From BJGO01 sp039810885 (GTDB taxonomy: Bacteria > Bacteroidota > Bacteroidia > Chitinophagales > UBA10324): a stretch of DNA of 43,519 bases. Every line of letters begins with the position of its first letter. Positions within the stretch are counted from its first letter, which is position 1. Shown piece by piece: positions 1-9,429 of this stretch. The notes under the pieces are model-generated. The model was given only the letters and a program-made list of their open reading frames with translations. It was not told the origin of the DNA and did not search any database. The position numbers and the translations under genes are program-made. Location: positions 1 through 43,519 of the forward strand of contig JBDHXV010000026.1 of NCBI GenBank assembly GCA_039810885.1, written 5' to 3'.

Positions 1-625
1 TTTTAATATTGGGGAATTTCTCTTTTAATATTTCTTCAAGTTCATTTGGCCCTATAACGCCCGGTCGTAAAATGATGATTTCCTCTGATGTAGTTTGTAT
101 AATGGTTGATTCTAATCCGTTGATACTTTCTCCCCCGTCCAAAACACCCTGTATTTTGTCGCCTAAATCATGCAGTACCATTTGAGCATTTGTTGCGCTA
201 TACTTTCCTGAAGTATTTGCTGAAGGCGCAGCAAGAGGTTTGTTCATCTTTGTTAACAAAGATAAAAAAAGAGGATGTGCCGGAATCCGTGCTACAACAG
301 ATTCTCTACCACCCGTAGCAAAACTGAGTGGAGAGTTTTTGCGCAGGGTAAGAACGAAGCTCAATGGTCCGGGGCAGAAATGCTGAATCAGCACTTCTTC
401 TATATCATTTATTGGTTGTACATATTGTTTTAATTGTTCTAATGAGTAAAAGTGACAAATAAGAGGATTGTCTGCAGGGCGTTGCTTTATAGCATAGATC
501 TCAGCAACAGCATCTTTATTTTCTGCCACACAAGCTAAGCCATATACAGTTTCTGTAGGTACAGCAACGATGCCGCCTGACCGCAGTATTTTTAATGCTT
601 CTTCTTCACTCAATAAGGTTTTCAT
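1..625 (-). CDS. tsaC: L-threonylcarbamoyladenylate synthase (YrdC/Sua5 family), 3' end cut by window edge
   Basis: The product makes threonylcarbamoyl-AMP from threonine, bicarbonate and ATP, the first step of the t6A37 modification of ANN-reading tRNAs in the cytoplasm. Translation from ATG at 625 begins MKTLLSEEEALKILRSGG and shows the family landmarks: VPTETVYGLAC near residue 22, KQRPADNPL near residue 46, and PSANTSGKYSAT near residue 135. About 208 residues are visible and the YrdC domain is nearly complete. The stop codon lies to the left of the window, so it cannot be seen whether a Sua5 C-terminal domain follows. The gene diverges from the T9SS gene starting at 819, with about 190 bases between them. 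The family assignment is secure; choosing TsaC rather than Sua5 is less so. Confidence 0.93.
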   Translation of the reverse strand, partial: MKTLLSEEEALKILRSGGIVAVPTETVYGLACVAENKDAVAEIYAIKQRPADNPLICHFYSLEQLKQYVQPINDIEEVLIQHFCPGPLSFVLTLRKNSPLSFATGGRESVVARIPAHPLFLSLLTKMNKPLAAPSANTSGKYSATNAQMVLHDLGDKIQGVLDGGESINGLESTIIQTTSEEIIILRPGVIGPNELEEILKEKFPNIK

Positions 626-818
626 AATTAAGCAGTCATCATTTATTATATTACTTTATTCTGTTAAAGTTCAAAAAAATAAACAAAGTATAAGGCAGAT
701 AAAAATTCAATGAATGGGTAGTAATGTAACCTAATGGATTTATTAAAAAGCTAAAGTATGTGTTGTCTATAAGGAAATATTTAGTAAACTTACATGAACT
801 CGAAAAATAAATTTGCTT

Positions 819-2582
819 ATGAATCGTTTCTTACTCCTAATTACTGTATTTACTACGGCGATGTTTCAGGCTGGAGCGCAATGCCCCGGTTGTGCGATGA
901 ACATGTCGTACACTTCTCCCGGCATCTATCCCAACATTTTACCTAATGGCACACAAAATCAACCTTATGACGAAGATGTCACATTTGTGATGTTTACGGA
1001 TACAATGGGTTTTGCAGTGAATTATTTTAAAATAACCTCAGTAAGCGGGTTGCCGCTTGGTCTTAATGCTGAGTGCAGTAACGCCTCAAACGGATGTGTT
1101 TACAACCCTCAGACGAGTATTTATGGTTGTGTTAAGGTTTGCGGCACGCCTATACAAGCGGGTACGTTTACTATTGCAGTGGGCGTTACCGCTAACTTGC
1201 AAGTAGTCGGTAATCAAAACAGTGTTATTAATATTCCGTTAACCATTACTCCTGCAAGCGGCAGCAATTCCGACTTTTCTTTTTCGCCTGCAACAGCTTG
1301 TGATAGTGCTAATGTTACATTTGAAGCTTTGTTAAACAACCCAAATTATATTAATACCTATTCGTGGGATTTTGGAAATGGAGCGATTTCTAATTTGAAA
1401 AACCCTCCGGTGCAACATTATGATTCTGCAGGAACCTATACCGTAACCTTGCAAACTCAGTTTTCTGTTTTAAGTATTTCAAAGTTTACGGTAAGTTCTG
1501 TAAATAATAATTGGTGTGGTGATGTAGAAGAACCTAATCTGCCGCTATTAGGGTGCCAGGGTGCCCCTGATTTATTTGTTGTAATCACAGATGCCAATAG
1601 TAATACTGTTTACACCTCACCTACAATTAATGATGTTTTCTCTGCAACATGGAATAATCTAAACATTCCTTTGACGAATCCACCATACTCCTTTACGATA
1701 TGGGATGAAGATGTTATTTCACCTAATGATAATCTTGGAACATTTATAATTAATCCTAACACAATAGGAACATTTAACTATAGCGGTGCAGGCGGCACTT
1801 CGGGTAGTTATGAGGTTGCTACACAGGTAGTAACTACGTTTAACAGCAGTGATTCTATCATAGTGTATCCTGTACCTCAACAACCGATTGTTTCCGTGTT
1901 AGGAAATGATACCATCTGTAGTGGAGATTCAGTTTTGCTAAAGGCTTGGTCTGCGGATGCCATAGCCTATAACTGGTATGCTTCGGATGAGTTAATTGCA
2001 GGAGCTAATGATTCTCTGTTTAATGTGCATAGTACAAACCTGTATAAGGCAGAAGTGTTAAATGCCCATGGTTGTAATGCGTTTTCTGAAACAGTGCTTA
2101 TTGTTCAACAACCACCATTACCTCCGGTAAATTTTACAGTAAATGGAAACACACTTATTACGTTCTTGTCTGATTATCATTTTCAATGGATATTGAATGG
2201 AGAGGATATTTTGGGAGCTACAAATAGCACCTATTCAATTACGCAACAAGGGTCTTATTCTTTGCGTGCTTGTGATGACTTTGGATGTTGTCGTATATCA
2301 GACGCTTTGTTATTAACTCCTGTTTCTGTTTCTTCAATGAATGAGTTAAATGGTGTGGTTGTTTACCCGAATCCTGCAAGTAGTGTATTGAACATAGGTA
2401 TGACCGGTACGAAAGGCTCTGTTAACATTGAACTATTTGATCTTACGGGTCGTGTGGTGCTTTCAACAAGTATTGGCCATAGTGTAGCACTTGATTTAAG
2501 CAACTTGATGAATGGAACCTATATTTTGCGCCTTACTGCAGAGCAGGGAATGATGAATCAGCGGATTGTTATAGAGCACTAA
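819..2582 (+). CDS. T9SS type A sorting domain protein with PKD domain
   Basis: A predicted exported surface or secreted protein of 587 residues. An N-terminal signal peptide (MNRFLLLITVFTTAMFQAGAQ) is followed by a Cys-rich putative Ig/cadherin-like region, a PKD domain around residues 150-225 (core YSWDFGNGAIS and AGTYTVTLQT), a region resembling a C2 fold around 245-330 (DLFVVITDANSN, FTIWDEDVISPNDNLG), two Ig-like segments, and a C-terminal T9SS sorting domain starting VVYPNPASSVLNIG and ending IVIEH. I chose ATG at 819; an in-frame TTG six bases earlier only adds two residues before the signal peptide. A strong terminator follows. There is no catalytic motif, so binding or adhesion is the likely role, but the ligand is unknown. 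Confidence 0.88.
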   Translation: MNRFLLLITVFTTAMFQAGAQCPGCAMNMSYTSPGIYPNILPNGTQNQPYDEDVTFVMFTDTMGFAVNYFKITSVSGLPLGLNAECSNASNGCVYNPQTSIYGCVKVCGTPIQAGTFTIAVGVTANLQVVGNQNSVINIPLTITPASGSNSDFSFSPATACDSANVTFEALLNNPNYINTYSWDFGNGAISNLKNPPVQHYDSAGTYTVTLQTQFSVLSISKFTVSSVNNNWCGDVEEPNLPLLGCQGAPDLFVVITDANSNTVYTSPTINDVFSATWNNLNIPLTNPPYSFTIWDEDVISPNDNLGTFIINPNTIGTFNYSGAGGTSGSYEVATQVVTTFNSSDSIIVYPVPQQPIVSVLGNDTICSGDSVLLKAWSADAIAYNWYASDELIAGANDSLFNVHSTNLYKAEVLNAHGCNAFSETVLIVQQPPLPPVNFTVNGNTLITFLSDYHFQWILNGEDILGATNSTYSITQQGSYSLRACDDFGCCRISDALLLTPVSVSSMNELNGVVVYPNPASSVLNIGMTGTKGSVNIELFDLTGRVVLSTSIGHSVALDLSNLMNGTYILRLTAEQGMMNQRIVIEH

Positions 2583-2614
2583 AACGAATCAACATAATAT
2601 TTACCCTTTTTAAT

Positions 2615-2645
2615 AAGTCGGCTATGAGTAGTGGCCGACTTTTTT
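2615..2645 (+). terminator. Rho-independent terminator after the PKD/T9SS gene
   Basis: A perfect 8-bp stem (AAGTCGGC with GCCGACTT) closes an 11-base loop and runs directly into a T tract, 33 bases after the stop codon of the upstream gene. Confidence 0.85.
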
Positions 2646-2747
2646 GTTAGATAGATACATGATGAGTTTTTAGAAGAATAAATGGCCTGAAATAATGATA
2701 ATACAAATGGGTATTTTAATTTCCGAAACTCAATTTTCAAATATTAT

Positions 2748-3317
2748 ATGTTGCCTTATTATTTTATTCCCATAAAATATTTTACATGGTGTTTAAAAGC
2801 CGGAGATTTTTGTGTTCCACAAAAATTTCATTATGACAAACGGTTGAAATTAAATCGCTGTCGCTTGGCCTCTTCACAAGGTGCGTTAGATGTAAGTGTT
2901 CCTCTGATAAACGGGCGTAACCAACGTACACCACTGCACGAAATACAAATTGACTTTACCCGAAAATGGGTTCGAGAGCATATACACAGTATTAAAACGG
3001 TTTATGGAAAAGCTCCCTATTTTTTGTTCTATTGCGATCCTTTATTCTATATCTTACAAGAAGAAGAGAGATCTTTTACGACGATGAGTGTGAAGTTGAT
3101 GAATGAGATTTTGGGGCTGCTAAAGATGCCTGAACGTGTAACAATTTCAGACAAGGACACACTAATAAATTCTGAAGAGATAAAACTAATACCATTTCAA
3201 TATCATCAATTATTCGAAGAACGAACAGGGTTTATCGAAGGCTGTTCCATTCTTGATTTGTTATTTAACTATGGGCCTGATACAGCAGCGATTTTGAAGC
3301 GCTATTCTTTAAATTGA
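2748..3317 (+). CDS. WbqC family protein
   Basis: A 189-residue cytoplasmic protein of the WbqC family. The visible family features are an early tyrosine/proline-rich start (LPYYFIPIKYF), the DFCVPQKFHYDKRLKLNRC segment, DVSVPLINGR around residue 50, and the IKTVYGKAPYFLFYCDP block around residues 83-99. WbqC-like proteins occur in O-antigen or glycan clusters and next to signal peptidase genes, but their reaction is not established, so I give no activity. The last 16 bases overlap the 3' end of the convergent response regulator gene. Confidence 0.85.
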   Translation: MLPYYFIPIKYFTWCLKAGDFCVPQKFHYDKRLKLNRCRLASSQGALDVSVPLINGRNQRTPLHEIQIDFTRKWVREHIHSIKTVYGKAPYFLFYCDPLFYILQEEERSFTTMSVKLMNEILGLLKMPERVTISDKDTLINSEEIKLIPFQYHQLFEERTGFIEGCSILDLLFNYGPDTAAILKRYSLN

Positions 3318-3994
3318 TAACCTACACCCCGAATAGAGAAGAAGTGTTTGGGGTTACGAGAGTCTTTTTCAAAATATTTTCGGAAATTACTGATGAAGTT
3401 GTCAATAGTGCGTGTATTTGGCAATACATCATATTCCCACGCAGACTGCAGGATATGTTGGCGTGAAACGACTTCATTTTTATGATCTATAAGTATTTTT
3501 AGAAAGGCAACTTCGCGCTTTGTGAGATTATATTTTTTCTTTTTAAAGGTTAACGCTTCATACGTGTTGAAGTTGATGGTATTGCCGCCAAAGCTGTATA
3601 CATCACTTATCGTTGCAGCAAGAGAGGTATTACCTCGTTTTAACAATGCCTTTACCCGTAGTAAAAGTTCTTGAAGATTAAAGGGTTTAACCATATAATC
3701 ATCAGCACCAATTTTTAATCCCTCAAGTTTGTCTTCCATTGTGTCTTTCGCAGTTAAGAACAGGATAGGTACCTGCTTATCTTTAAAGCGGATGCGCTGG
3801 CATACATGAAAACCACTCATTTCAGGTAGCATGGCATCAAGAATACATAAGTCGAAGCGTTGTGTTTCGAAGGTTTCTATGCCTTGTTTGCCATCAGGGG
3901 CACTGACAACTTCATATCCCTCTAGCTCAAGATTCATTCTTATCCCTTCGAGCAAATGCTCTTCATCTTCTACAATTAAAATACGTGATGGCAT
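3302..3994 (-). CDS. OmpR/PhoB-type response regulator
   Basis: A 230-residue DNA-binding response regulator and the output half of a two-component system with the kinase just upstream. The receiver domain spans residues 1-120, with the acidic pair E9/D10, phospho-acceptor D53 (DLCILDAMLPEMSGF), the conserved T of FLTAKD, and K103 in MVKPF. A winged-helix Trans_reg_C domain fills residues about 130-230 (NLTKREVAFLKIL, TIDNFISNFRKYF, IRGVGYQF). Only three bases separate its ATG from the stop of the kinase gene, so the two are surely cotranscribed. The 3' end overlaps wbqC by 16 bases. The signal and targets are unknown. Confidence 0.95.
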   Translation of the reverse strand: MPSRILIVEDEEHLLEGIRMNLELEGYEVVSAPDGKQGIETFETQRFDLCILDAMLPEMSGFHVCQRIRFKDKQVPILFLTAKDTMEDKLEGLKIGADDYMVKPFNLQELLLRVKALLKRGNTSLAATISDVYSFGGNTINFNTYEALTFKKKKYNLTKREVAFLKILIDHKNEVVSRQHILQSAWEYDVLPNTRTIDNFISNFRKYFEKDSRNPKHFFSIRGVGYQFKE

Positions 3995-3997
3995 AAA

Positions 3998-5014
3998 TCA
4001 GAGTCTGTTCGTTTTGGGAAATGTTATTTCAAACGATGTACCGCGCGGCATGTTGTCGAGAACTTTAATTCTTCCTTTATGTAAGCTTACAAATTGGTTC
4101 ACTATGTATAACCCAAGGCCACTGCCTTTGGTTTTACGAGTTTCTTCGTTACCGATCCGATAGAATTTTTCAAAAATTTTAGATTTCTCTGCATTAGAAA
4201 TTCCTATTCCCTCATCTGTAATCGTTAATATGGCGCTTGAGTCGGTTTGTTTAAGTGAAATAATAAGAGCCGTACATGAAGAAGAATACTTAATGGCGTT
4301 ATCAATTAAGTTTTCGATAACTGATGTGAGTGCAGTTTCATCTCCATTGACATATATATCAGATTCGATAAATAAAGCTATTTTATGGTTGATGCCCGTG
4401 CTGTAATGCACCCTATCACTGATAGATCCAATTAAAGCACTAAGATTGATTAGATGCGTATCAATATGAAAGGAGTCACTTTCAAAGCGAGCTGAAAGTA
4501 AAAGATTATCTACCATGCCTTGCAAACGCTCAACATCGTATAGGGCATTTCCCAAGAGTTTTGATTTTTTATCCTTATCAATATTTTGCCGGCTTTCCAA
4601 AGTCTGTAAAGAAAGTTTTACTGATGCAAGTGGCGATTTTAATTCGTGCGTGACGCTGAGTAAAAAATTCTTTTGTGCGCGATTTAGATTGATCTCATTC
4701 TTAAAACTTCGAATAACACGCCAACTTAATATGAGTATCAAAAAAAGAAATACAGATCCTTCGCCAAGGATCATCCATTCTTGATTCTTGTACTCTTTAT
4801 TTATCAACAAATAGACAGGTGTCTTTTTGAAATCTTCAAAACTGATTTCTTTATTTTGAAGTATATGATCTTTATATGCTACTGTAGTATGGGTAAGGAA
4901 CGATTCGTTATTTCTATTTAATAGAAGAATCATCCACCAGAGATATGCCGCAACGATGTAAGCAATCATAAGGTAGAACAAAAAAAGAGGACGGTTGACA
5001 AAACGGAGTCGCAC
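3998..5014 (-). CDS. Membrane sensor histidine kinase (HisKA/HATPase_c)
   Basis: A 338-residue inner-membrane kinase. Two membrane helices (residues about 9-32 and 84-102) bracket a short periplasmic loop of about 50 residues. There is no HAMP domain. The HisKA helix carries H123 in SVTHELKSPLASVKLSLQ. The HATPase_c domain shows the N box (LIDNAIKYS), G1 box (DEGIGIS), F box (IFEKFYRI) and G2 box (KGSGLGLYIV). Translation most likely starts at GTG 5014: the only early internal ATG lies inside the first membrane helix. It is paired with the OmpR-type regulator three bases downstream. The small sensor loop suggests sensing in or near the membrane. Confidence 0.93.
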   Translation of the reverse strand: MRLRFVNRPLFLFYLMIAYIVAAYLWWMILLLNRNNESFLTHTTVAYKDHILQNKEISFEDFKKTPVYLLINKEYKNQEWMILGEGSVFLFLILILSWRVIRSFKNEINLNRAQKNFLLSVTHELKSPLASVKLSLQTLESRQNIDKDKKSKLLGNALYDVERLQGMVDNLLLSARFESDSFHIDTHLINLSALIGSISDRVHYSTGINHKIALFIESDIYVNGDETALTSVIENLIDNAIKYSSSCTALIISLKQTDSSAILTITDEGIGISNAEKSKIFEKFYRIGNEETRKTKGSGLGLYIVNQFVSLHKGRIKVLDNMPRGTSFEITFPKTNRL

Positions 5015-5077
5015 GGGTTAAAAATAGATTAGAACTTGATTCAATAGCTCAAACAACTGTAAATATAATTTAGACGC

Positions 5078-8000
5078 TTAGTGTACTTTAGGTAATTCCA
5101 CGATAAATGTTGTGCCCGAATCAAGGGTGGAATGGAAATAGATTTTACCGCCAAAGCCCTCAATAATATTTTTAGAAATGGCTAGGCCCAAGCCGGTTCC
5201 TGAATTTTTTGTAGTAAAATTAGGGGTGAATAAGCGCAGAGCCTCTTCATCGCTGATACCGACGCCATTGTCACAAATCATAACTTTTACGGAAGTAGAA
5301 GTTTCCTCGATATGAACAGAAACCAGTCCTTGCTTATGCTCCGGAATAGCCTGAATGGCATTTAAGATTAAGTTGTTGAAAACACGAAGCAACTGATTCT
5401 TGTCTGTCATTACATAAATAGGGTATGATGGAATTATTAATTCAAATGAAGCAGATTCATTTTCTTTATATAATTCATACGAGGATTGAAGCGTGGAAAT
5501 GATGTCCACACGCTCCATCTCGCTGACGGGCATTTTGGCAAATGTGGAAAATTCGTTTGCAATACGGGTTAGGTTATCAATCTGTTCAATGAGCGTGTTA
5601 CTAACTTTTCGAGCGAGTTCTTCCTTGTTTGGAGCATTGTTTTGATAAGCACGTTGCAAATGCTGAATACTCAATTTCATTGGGGTAAGCGGATTTTTTA
5701 TTTCATGAGCTACTTGCTTTGCCATTTCTCTCCACGCGGATTCTCGTTCCGACTTGGCTAATAACATTGCATTATGCTCAAGCTTTAAAATCATTTTATT
5801 GAACTCGTCAACTAAGCTCCCTATCTCATCTTTCGTGTGCCATTCAATGGGTTCGTTCTTTCTGCCAAGCGTAACCTGCTTAAACTTTTCGGCAATTACA
5901 TCTAATCGCCGTGCAATTCGTTTGGAGATAAGAGGGGCCAATAATCCGGTGGCAATTAGTGCAAAAACAAGAATGGATAGTAACGTTGCGAAAAACACAC
6001 CAAGTTGCTCGTTTAAATATTTTGTAGAATTGAAATAGGGAAGATGAATGAATGCAGCTACTTCGCCATTTTTAAGAATGATTGGCTTGTAGCCGGAGAG
6101 GTAGCTCAAGTCACCTATACTTTCTTGTTGAATTAACTGATTTTGTACGTTGTGCGTTAACACTGAATATGCGGTAGGGTTTATCTTACGGGAGATAAAT
6201 CCCTTTTCGAAGATGGCTGGCTGCGAAGTCGTGAGTAAATCTCCATTTAGATTAAAAATATTGACATCTATTTTCTGAATACTACTGATGCTGGTTATAT
6301 TGTTACGTAGTAAATCGTTTAGCGTACTATATCCAAACTCTACTTTTTGTGAACCCATTTTATCATAAATGATATAATCGCATAAGGCTGCCACCTGATC
6401 TAATTTTTCAAAAAGCTTCTGTTGTGTTTGTTCATTAAATTGTTTGATGAAAAACTGTCCCGTATAAAAACCAATGAGGATAGTAGAAGTTAAAATAACA
6501 AGGAAGAAAGCTACCTGAATATAAGTGCGAAATGAAGATGATGTATTGCTTAAAGGACTAACATCGGCATGAATTACTAATCGAAGATTGAAGAATATCC
6601 ATGATAATAGTGCCCAAAGAATCAGAACAATAAACAGGTAGGTAAAGTAGGATAGAAAACGTGCGCTTTGATTCTCCTCAAGCGACACGATAACTGTCTT
6701 ATTCATGTCACGACGATAAACTAAGTGATTGAATCCATTGGAATTAGTAATAGTGCTTGCCCCATCTTTAAGTGTATCTGCTCGCATCGTATTAAAATAG
6801 GGATAGTTGTAGCTTCCGGCATGCTCGCTAAGAACATTATTTGTATATATACCATAGGAATAATCGGATATGGGAAGTTTGTTCTTTTCTTCCAACAAAA
6901 GTTCGGGATATACATTAGCCGATTTGTAAATCTTCGAAGTAAGTTGCACCATTAATGTGCCTTGTTGCCTATTATCTCGTTTGATAGGGTATTCTGCAAT
7001 GTAAGTGAAATTACCGGTTGGCTCTGTGAGAAAATAAAGTTCATGCTCGCCACATACCTCTGAATTGCTAATCAACTCATCATTGGTTACCGTGAGTTCG
7101 TCTTCAAGAATGGGAATGGGTTTGTTTTGATTATCGTAGAAATAATATTTTACATTGAAGCGGTTAAACCCGTCATCGAAGTATCTTTTATTCAGATGTT
7201 CAATGATGCCGTTCGGATTCTTCTGTTTACTACTGAAAAATCCTTGAAGCAGCTCATCGTTTAATACATCATTTCTAATTTCTCCTAGCAGATATTCTGT
7301 TACATTGTCGCGTTCGGTAATTAACTTGTTTGCATAGGCAGAGCGAAGGGTTAAGTCTTTTTGAATGGATGAATGATAAACAAAATACGAGATAATAACG
7401 GAGTATAAGATGAGTAAAACAAATATGCCGCTTAGACCGCTCACATAGGTGCTTATTTTTTTACCATTCCATATTGTGAGTGCAGGTAAAATGGAAAGCA
7501 ATAAAACAATAATCGGGTCAAAAGTGTTTTTAAAGAAGAGATAAGAAAGAACAAGCGTGCCTCCGATAAATAAGGCGATCCATAATAACTTAAAAGAAAC
7601 TGATATAGCTTGAACCGTTCGGTATAATTTGTTGCATAGAATTAAATGTGTGAAAACTAAAATACCTACGGCTGCAAGGTTGATTAGGTTATTAAAGTCC
7701 GGATTGTAGGGATTGAAAAATTCAAAAGTAATGTTTGAGTCCACAATAAGACTTTTGTATATAAAAACAAGCGTAAAGGACGCAGCAGAGATGATTAGGA
7801 AATTTAAGAACAATTGCACACGTTGGAGCCAATAATTCTTTCTCAGAAATAATGGCGTAACATAAAATTGTGCAGTAACAAAAAACAAGATGATACATTC
7901 CAAAAAGAGTGCACCAAGCGATTCGGCCACATAAGGTGAGGCATAATAATTCGGGTTAAAAATGAGTAATGCATTTAAAACCGCAGGAGGGCTGAAAATA

Positions 8001-8761
8001 AAAAAGAAGAATAGGTGCACAAACCACCCAATAGCAAAATAGAGTGGGGCATGCCAAACTAATAAGGCATCACCCATGTATAGAGAAAGCAAAAAGAGAA
8101 TAAACTGAAAGACCATGACCACGCCAACAAGTAACATGATAAACTGTATGATACTTTGCAATGTGGATGGTGCAGAAGATAGATTAGTTAAGTATAGAGT
8201 GCCCGGTTGCACCGATACTTGTATAGGTGTAGCCCCTGAAGTTCTTTCCAAGGAGAGCCCGAAATAGTTGCTAAGCGGAAACTCCGGTGTAAAGTGATCC
8301 TTTAAATAACTGTTGGTTGTATTATAATCAATATAAACCGGTTGGATGTAATAAATGCTCGTACTATCCTTACGGGATCCTCGGCACAAGTATATTCCAT
8401 TTTTAAAATGCCTGAATGCGATTTCTCCGATTTTGGGCAATTGGTGCAGCTTCGGGGTTATGCTGTTAGAGTTCCAATAGATTAACGACTCATTAATGAA
8501 ACGTAGTTCCGTCGCATCGCAGTCGTTGAGTAAATCACTAACGCCGGGGCAAGAATAGGGATAGGTTAAGTGGCACGTGTCTATCATCTTAGGAAAGAGG
8601 CTATCCGTACGTGTCTTAAACTTGGCTATGGAGTTTTCCAACACCTTAGCGGCATGCTCAACGTTTTGTCGCCTTGGCGTAATGAAATCCGTATAACTGA
8701 GAACCAATAATACAATTGCAAGTGCAAGTTGCCGAATGCGATATGTTTTAACCCATTTCAA
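5078..8761 (-). CDS. Large multi-membrane-helix histidine kinase (NtrY-like)
   Basis: A 1227-residue sensor kinase. After an N-terminal helix (about 12-28) and a periplasmic region there is a cluster of hydrophobic helices (about 205-465) resembling a multi-pass sensor. Then come a second extracytoplasmic region, helices near 700 and 735, a third extracytoplasmic domain, and a helix near 920-945 leading into HAMP. The HisKA histidine is H1019 in QVAHEIKNPLTPMKLSIQ, the NtrY-type motif; the HATPase domain ends with NGVGIS and GTGLGLAI. The start is TTG 8761, 11 bases after the pyrE stop: a TAA lies only 24 bases upstream in frame and there is no ATG near it. No regulator directly follows except the pair at 5014-3302. 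The length far exceeds normal NtrY (about 750). Confidence 0.9.
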   Translation of the reverse strand: MKWVKTYRIRQLALAIVLLVLSYTDFITPRRQNVEHAAKVLENSIAKFKTRTDSLFPKMIDTCHLTYPYSCPGVSDLLNDCDATELRFINESLIYWNSNSITPKLHQLPKIGEIAFRHFKNGIYLCRGSRKDSTSIYYIQPVYIDYNTTNSYLKDHFTPEFPLSNYFGLSLERTSGATPIQVSVQPGTLYLTNLSSAPSTLQSIIQFIMLLVGVVMVFQFILFLLSLYMGDALLVWHAPLYFAIGWFVHLFFFFIFSPPAVLNALLIFNPNYYASPYVAESLGALFLECIILFFVTAQFYVTPLFLRKNYWLQRVQLFLNFLIISAASFTLVFIYKSLIVDSNITFEFFNPYNPDFNNLINLAAVGILVFTHLILCNKLYRTVQAISVSFKLLWIALFIGGTLVLSYLFFKNTFDPIIVLLLSILPALTIWNGKKISTYVSGLSGIFVLLILYSVIISYFVYHSSIQKDLTLRSAYANKLITERDNVTEYLLGEIRNDVLNDELLQGFFSSKQKNPNGIIEHLNKRYFDDGFNRFNVKYYFYDNQNKPIPILEDELTVTNDELISNSEVCGEHELYFLTEPTGNFTYIAEYPIKRDNRQQGTLMVQLTSKIYKSANVYPELLLEEKNKLPISDYSYGIYTNNVLSEHAGSYNYPYFNTMRADTLKDGASTITNSNGFNHLVYRRDMNKTVIVSLEENQSARFLSYFTYLFIVLILWALLSWIFFNLRLVIHADVSPLSNTSSSFRTYIQVAFFLVILTSTILIGFYTGQFFIKQFNEQTQQKLFEKLDQVAALCDYIIYDKMGSQKVEFGYSTLNDLLRNNITSISSIQKIDVNIFNLNGDLLTTSQPAIFEKGFISRKINPTAYSVLTHNVQNQLIQQESIGDLSYLSGYKPIILKNGEVAAFIHLPYFNSTKYLNEQLGVFFATLLSILVFALIATGLLAPLISKRIARRLDVIAEKFKQVTLGRKNEPIEWHTKDEIGSLVDEFNKMILKLEHNAMLLAKSERESAWREMAKQVAHEIKNPLTPMKLSIQHLQRAYQNNAPNKEELARKVSNTLIEQIDNLTRIANEFSTFAKMPVSEMERVDIISTLQSSYELYKENESASFELIIPSYPIYVMTDKNQLLRVFNNLILNAIQAIPEHKQGLVSVHIEETSTSVKVMICDNGVGISDEEALRLFTPNFTTKNSGTGLGLAISKNIIEGFGGKIYFHSTLDSGTTFIVELPKVH

Positions 8762-8772
8762 CTGTGGGGGGA

Positions 8773-9420
8773 TCAGAGGCTTTTAGTCCAAGTATCAGGA
8801 TGCTTGCGCCATGCTTCTAACGTATTGATTTCAGTTTCGTGTATGTATGACAACTCCATAGCTTTTTTAATAAGATAGGTATAATCACTCAACGTATATA
8901 CGGGACAGTGCTCAATCTCAAAATTATTGCGACTCACTTCAAAGTCGTAAGAAAAGATGGCCATAAGTCCAAGTACATTACATTTCTCTGCGCGTAAGGC
9001 CCTTATGACATTAATACTACTGCCGCCGGTAGAAACCAAATCCTCTAACACCACAACTTTCTGCCCCGGCACGATGTGCCCTTCAATCATATTCGTCAAA
9101 CCGTGCGATTTAGGTGATGAGCGTACATAACAAAAAGGCAGGTTCAAAGCATCTGCAATGAGGGCACCGTGAGGTATCCCGGCAGTAGCTACTCCCGCAA
9201 TAAGTTCGACATCAGCAAATTTTTCCTTAATGATGTGTAAGAATTGTTGCTTGATAAAGGTTCTTATTTCCGGGTAAGAAAGTACTTTCCTGTTATCTGT
9301 ATAAATAGGCGACTGCCAGCCCGATGCCCAAGTGTATGGCTTTTGCGGGTTAAGTTTAATTGCGTTTATTTGCAGCAATAGTTCAGCGGTGCGCGTTGCT
9401 GTTTGTTCCGAAAGAATCAT
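8773..9420 (-). CDS. pyrE: Orotate phosphoribosyltransferase
   Basis: A 215-residue enzyme that transfers orotate onto PRPP to give orotidine 5'-monophosphate in de novo pyrimidine synthesis. The PRPP-binding signature KVVVLEDLVSTGGSSINV lies near residue 120; YTWASGWQSPIYTDNR (near 29) and the VRSSPKSHG loop (near 100) match PyrE. ATG 9420 (MILSEQTATR) is preferred over an ATG 60 bases upstream, because the extra 20 residues would overlap the divergent Nudix gene and are not PyrE-like. The stop lies 11 bases before the start of the NtrY-like kinase, suggesting cotranscription. Confidence 0.96.
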   Translation of the reverse strand: MILSEQTATRTAELLLQINAIKLNPQKPYTWASGWQSPIYTDNRKVLSYPEIRTFIKQQFLHIIKEKFADVELIAGVATAGIPHGALIADALNLPFCYVRSSPKSHGLTNMIEGHIVPGQKVVVLEDLVSTGGSSINVIRALRAEKCNVLGLMAIFSYDFEVSRNNFEIEHCPVYTLSDYTYLIKKAMELSYIHETEINTLEAWRKHPDTWTKSL

Positions 9421-9429
9421 TTTACAAAA

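Noticed and set aside
808..815. TAAATTTG, a full -7 consensus before the first T9SS gene
   Set aside because: It ends only three bases before the ATG at 819, so the transcript would start inside the coding sequence.
3831..4163. A 110-codon plus-strand frame across the regulator/kinase junction
   Set aside because: It is antisense to two well-identified genes and has no recognisable domain.
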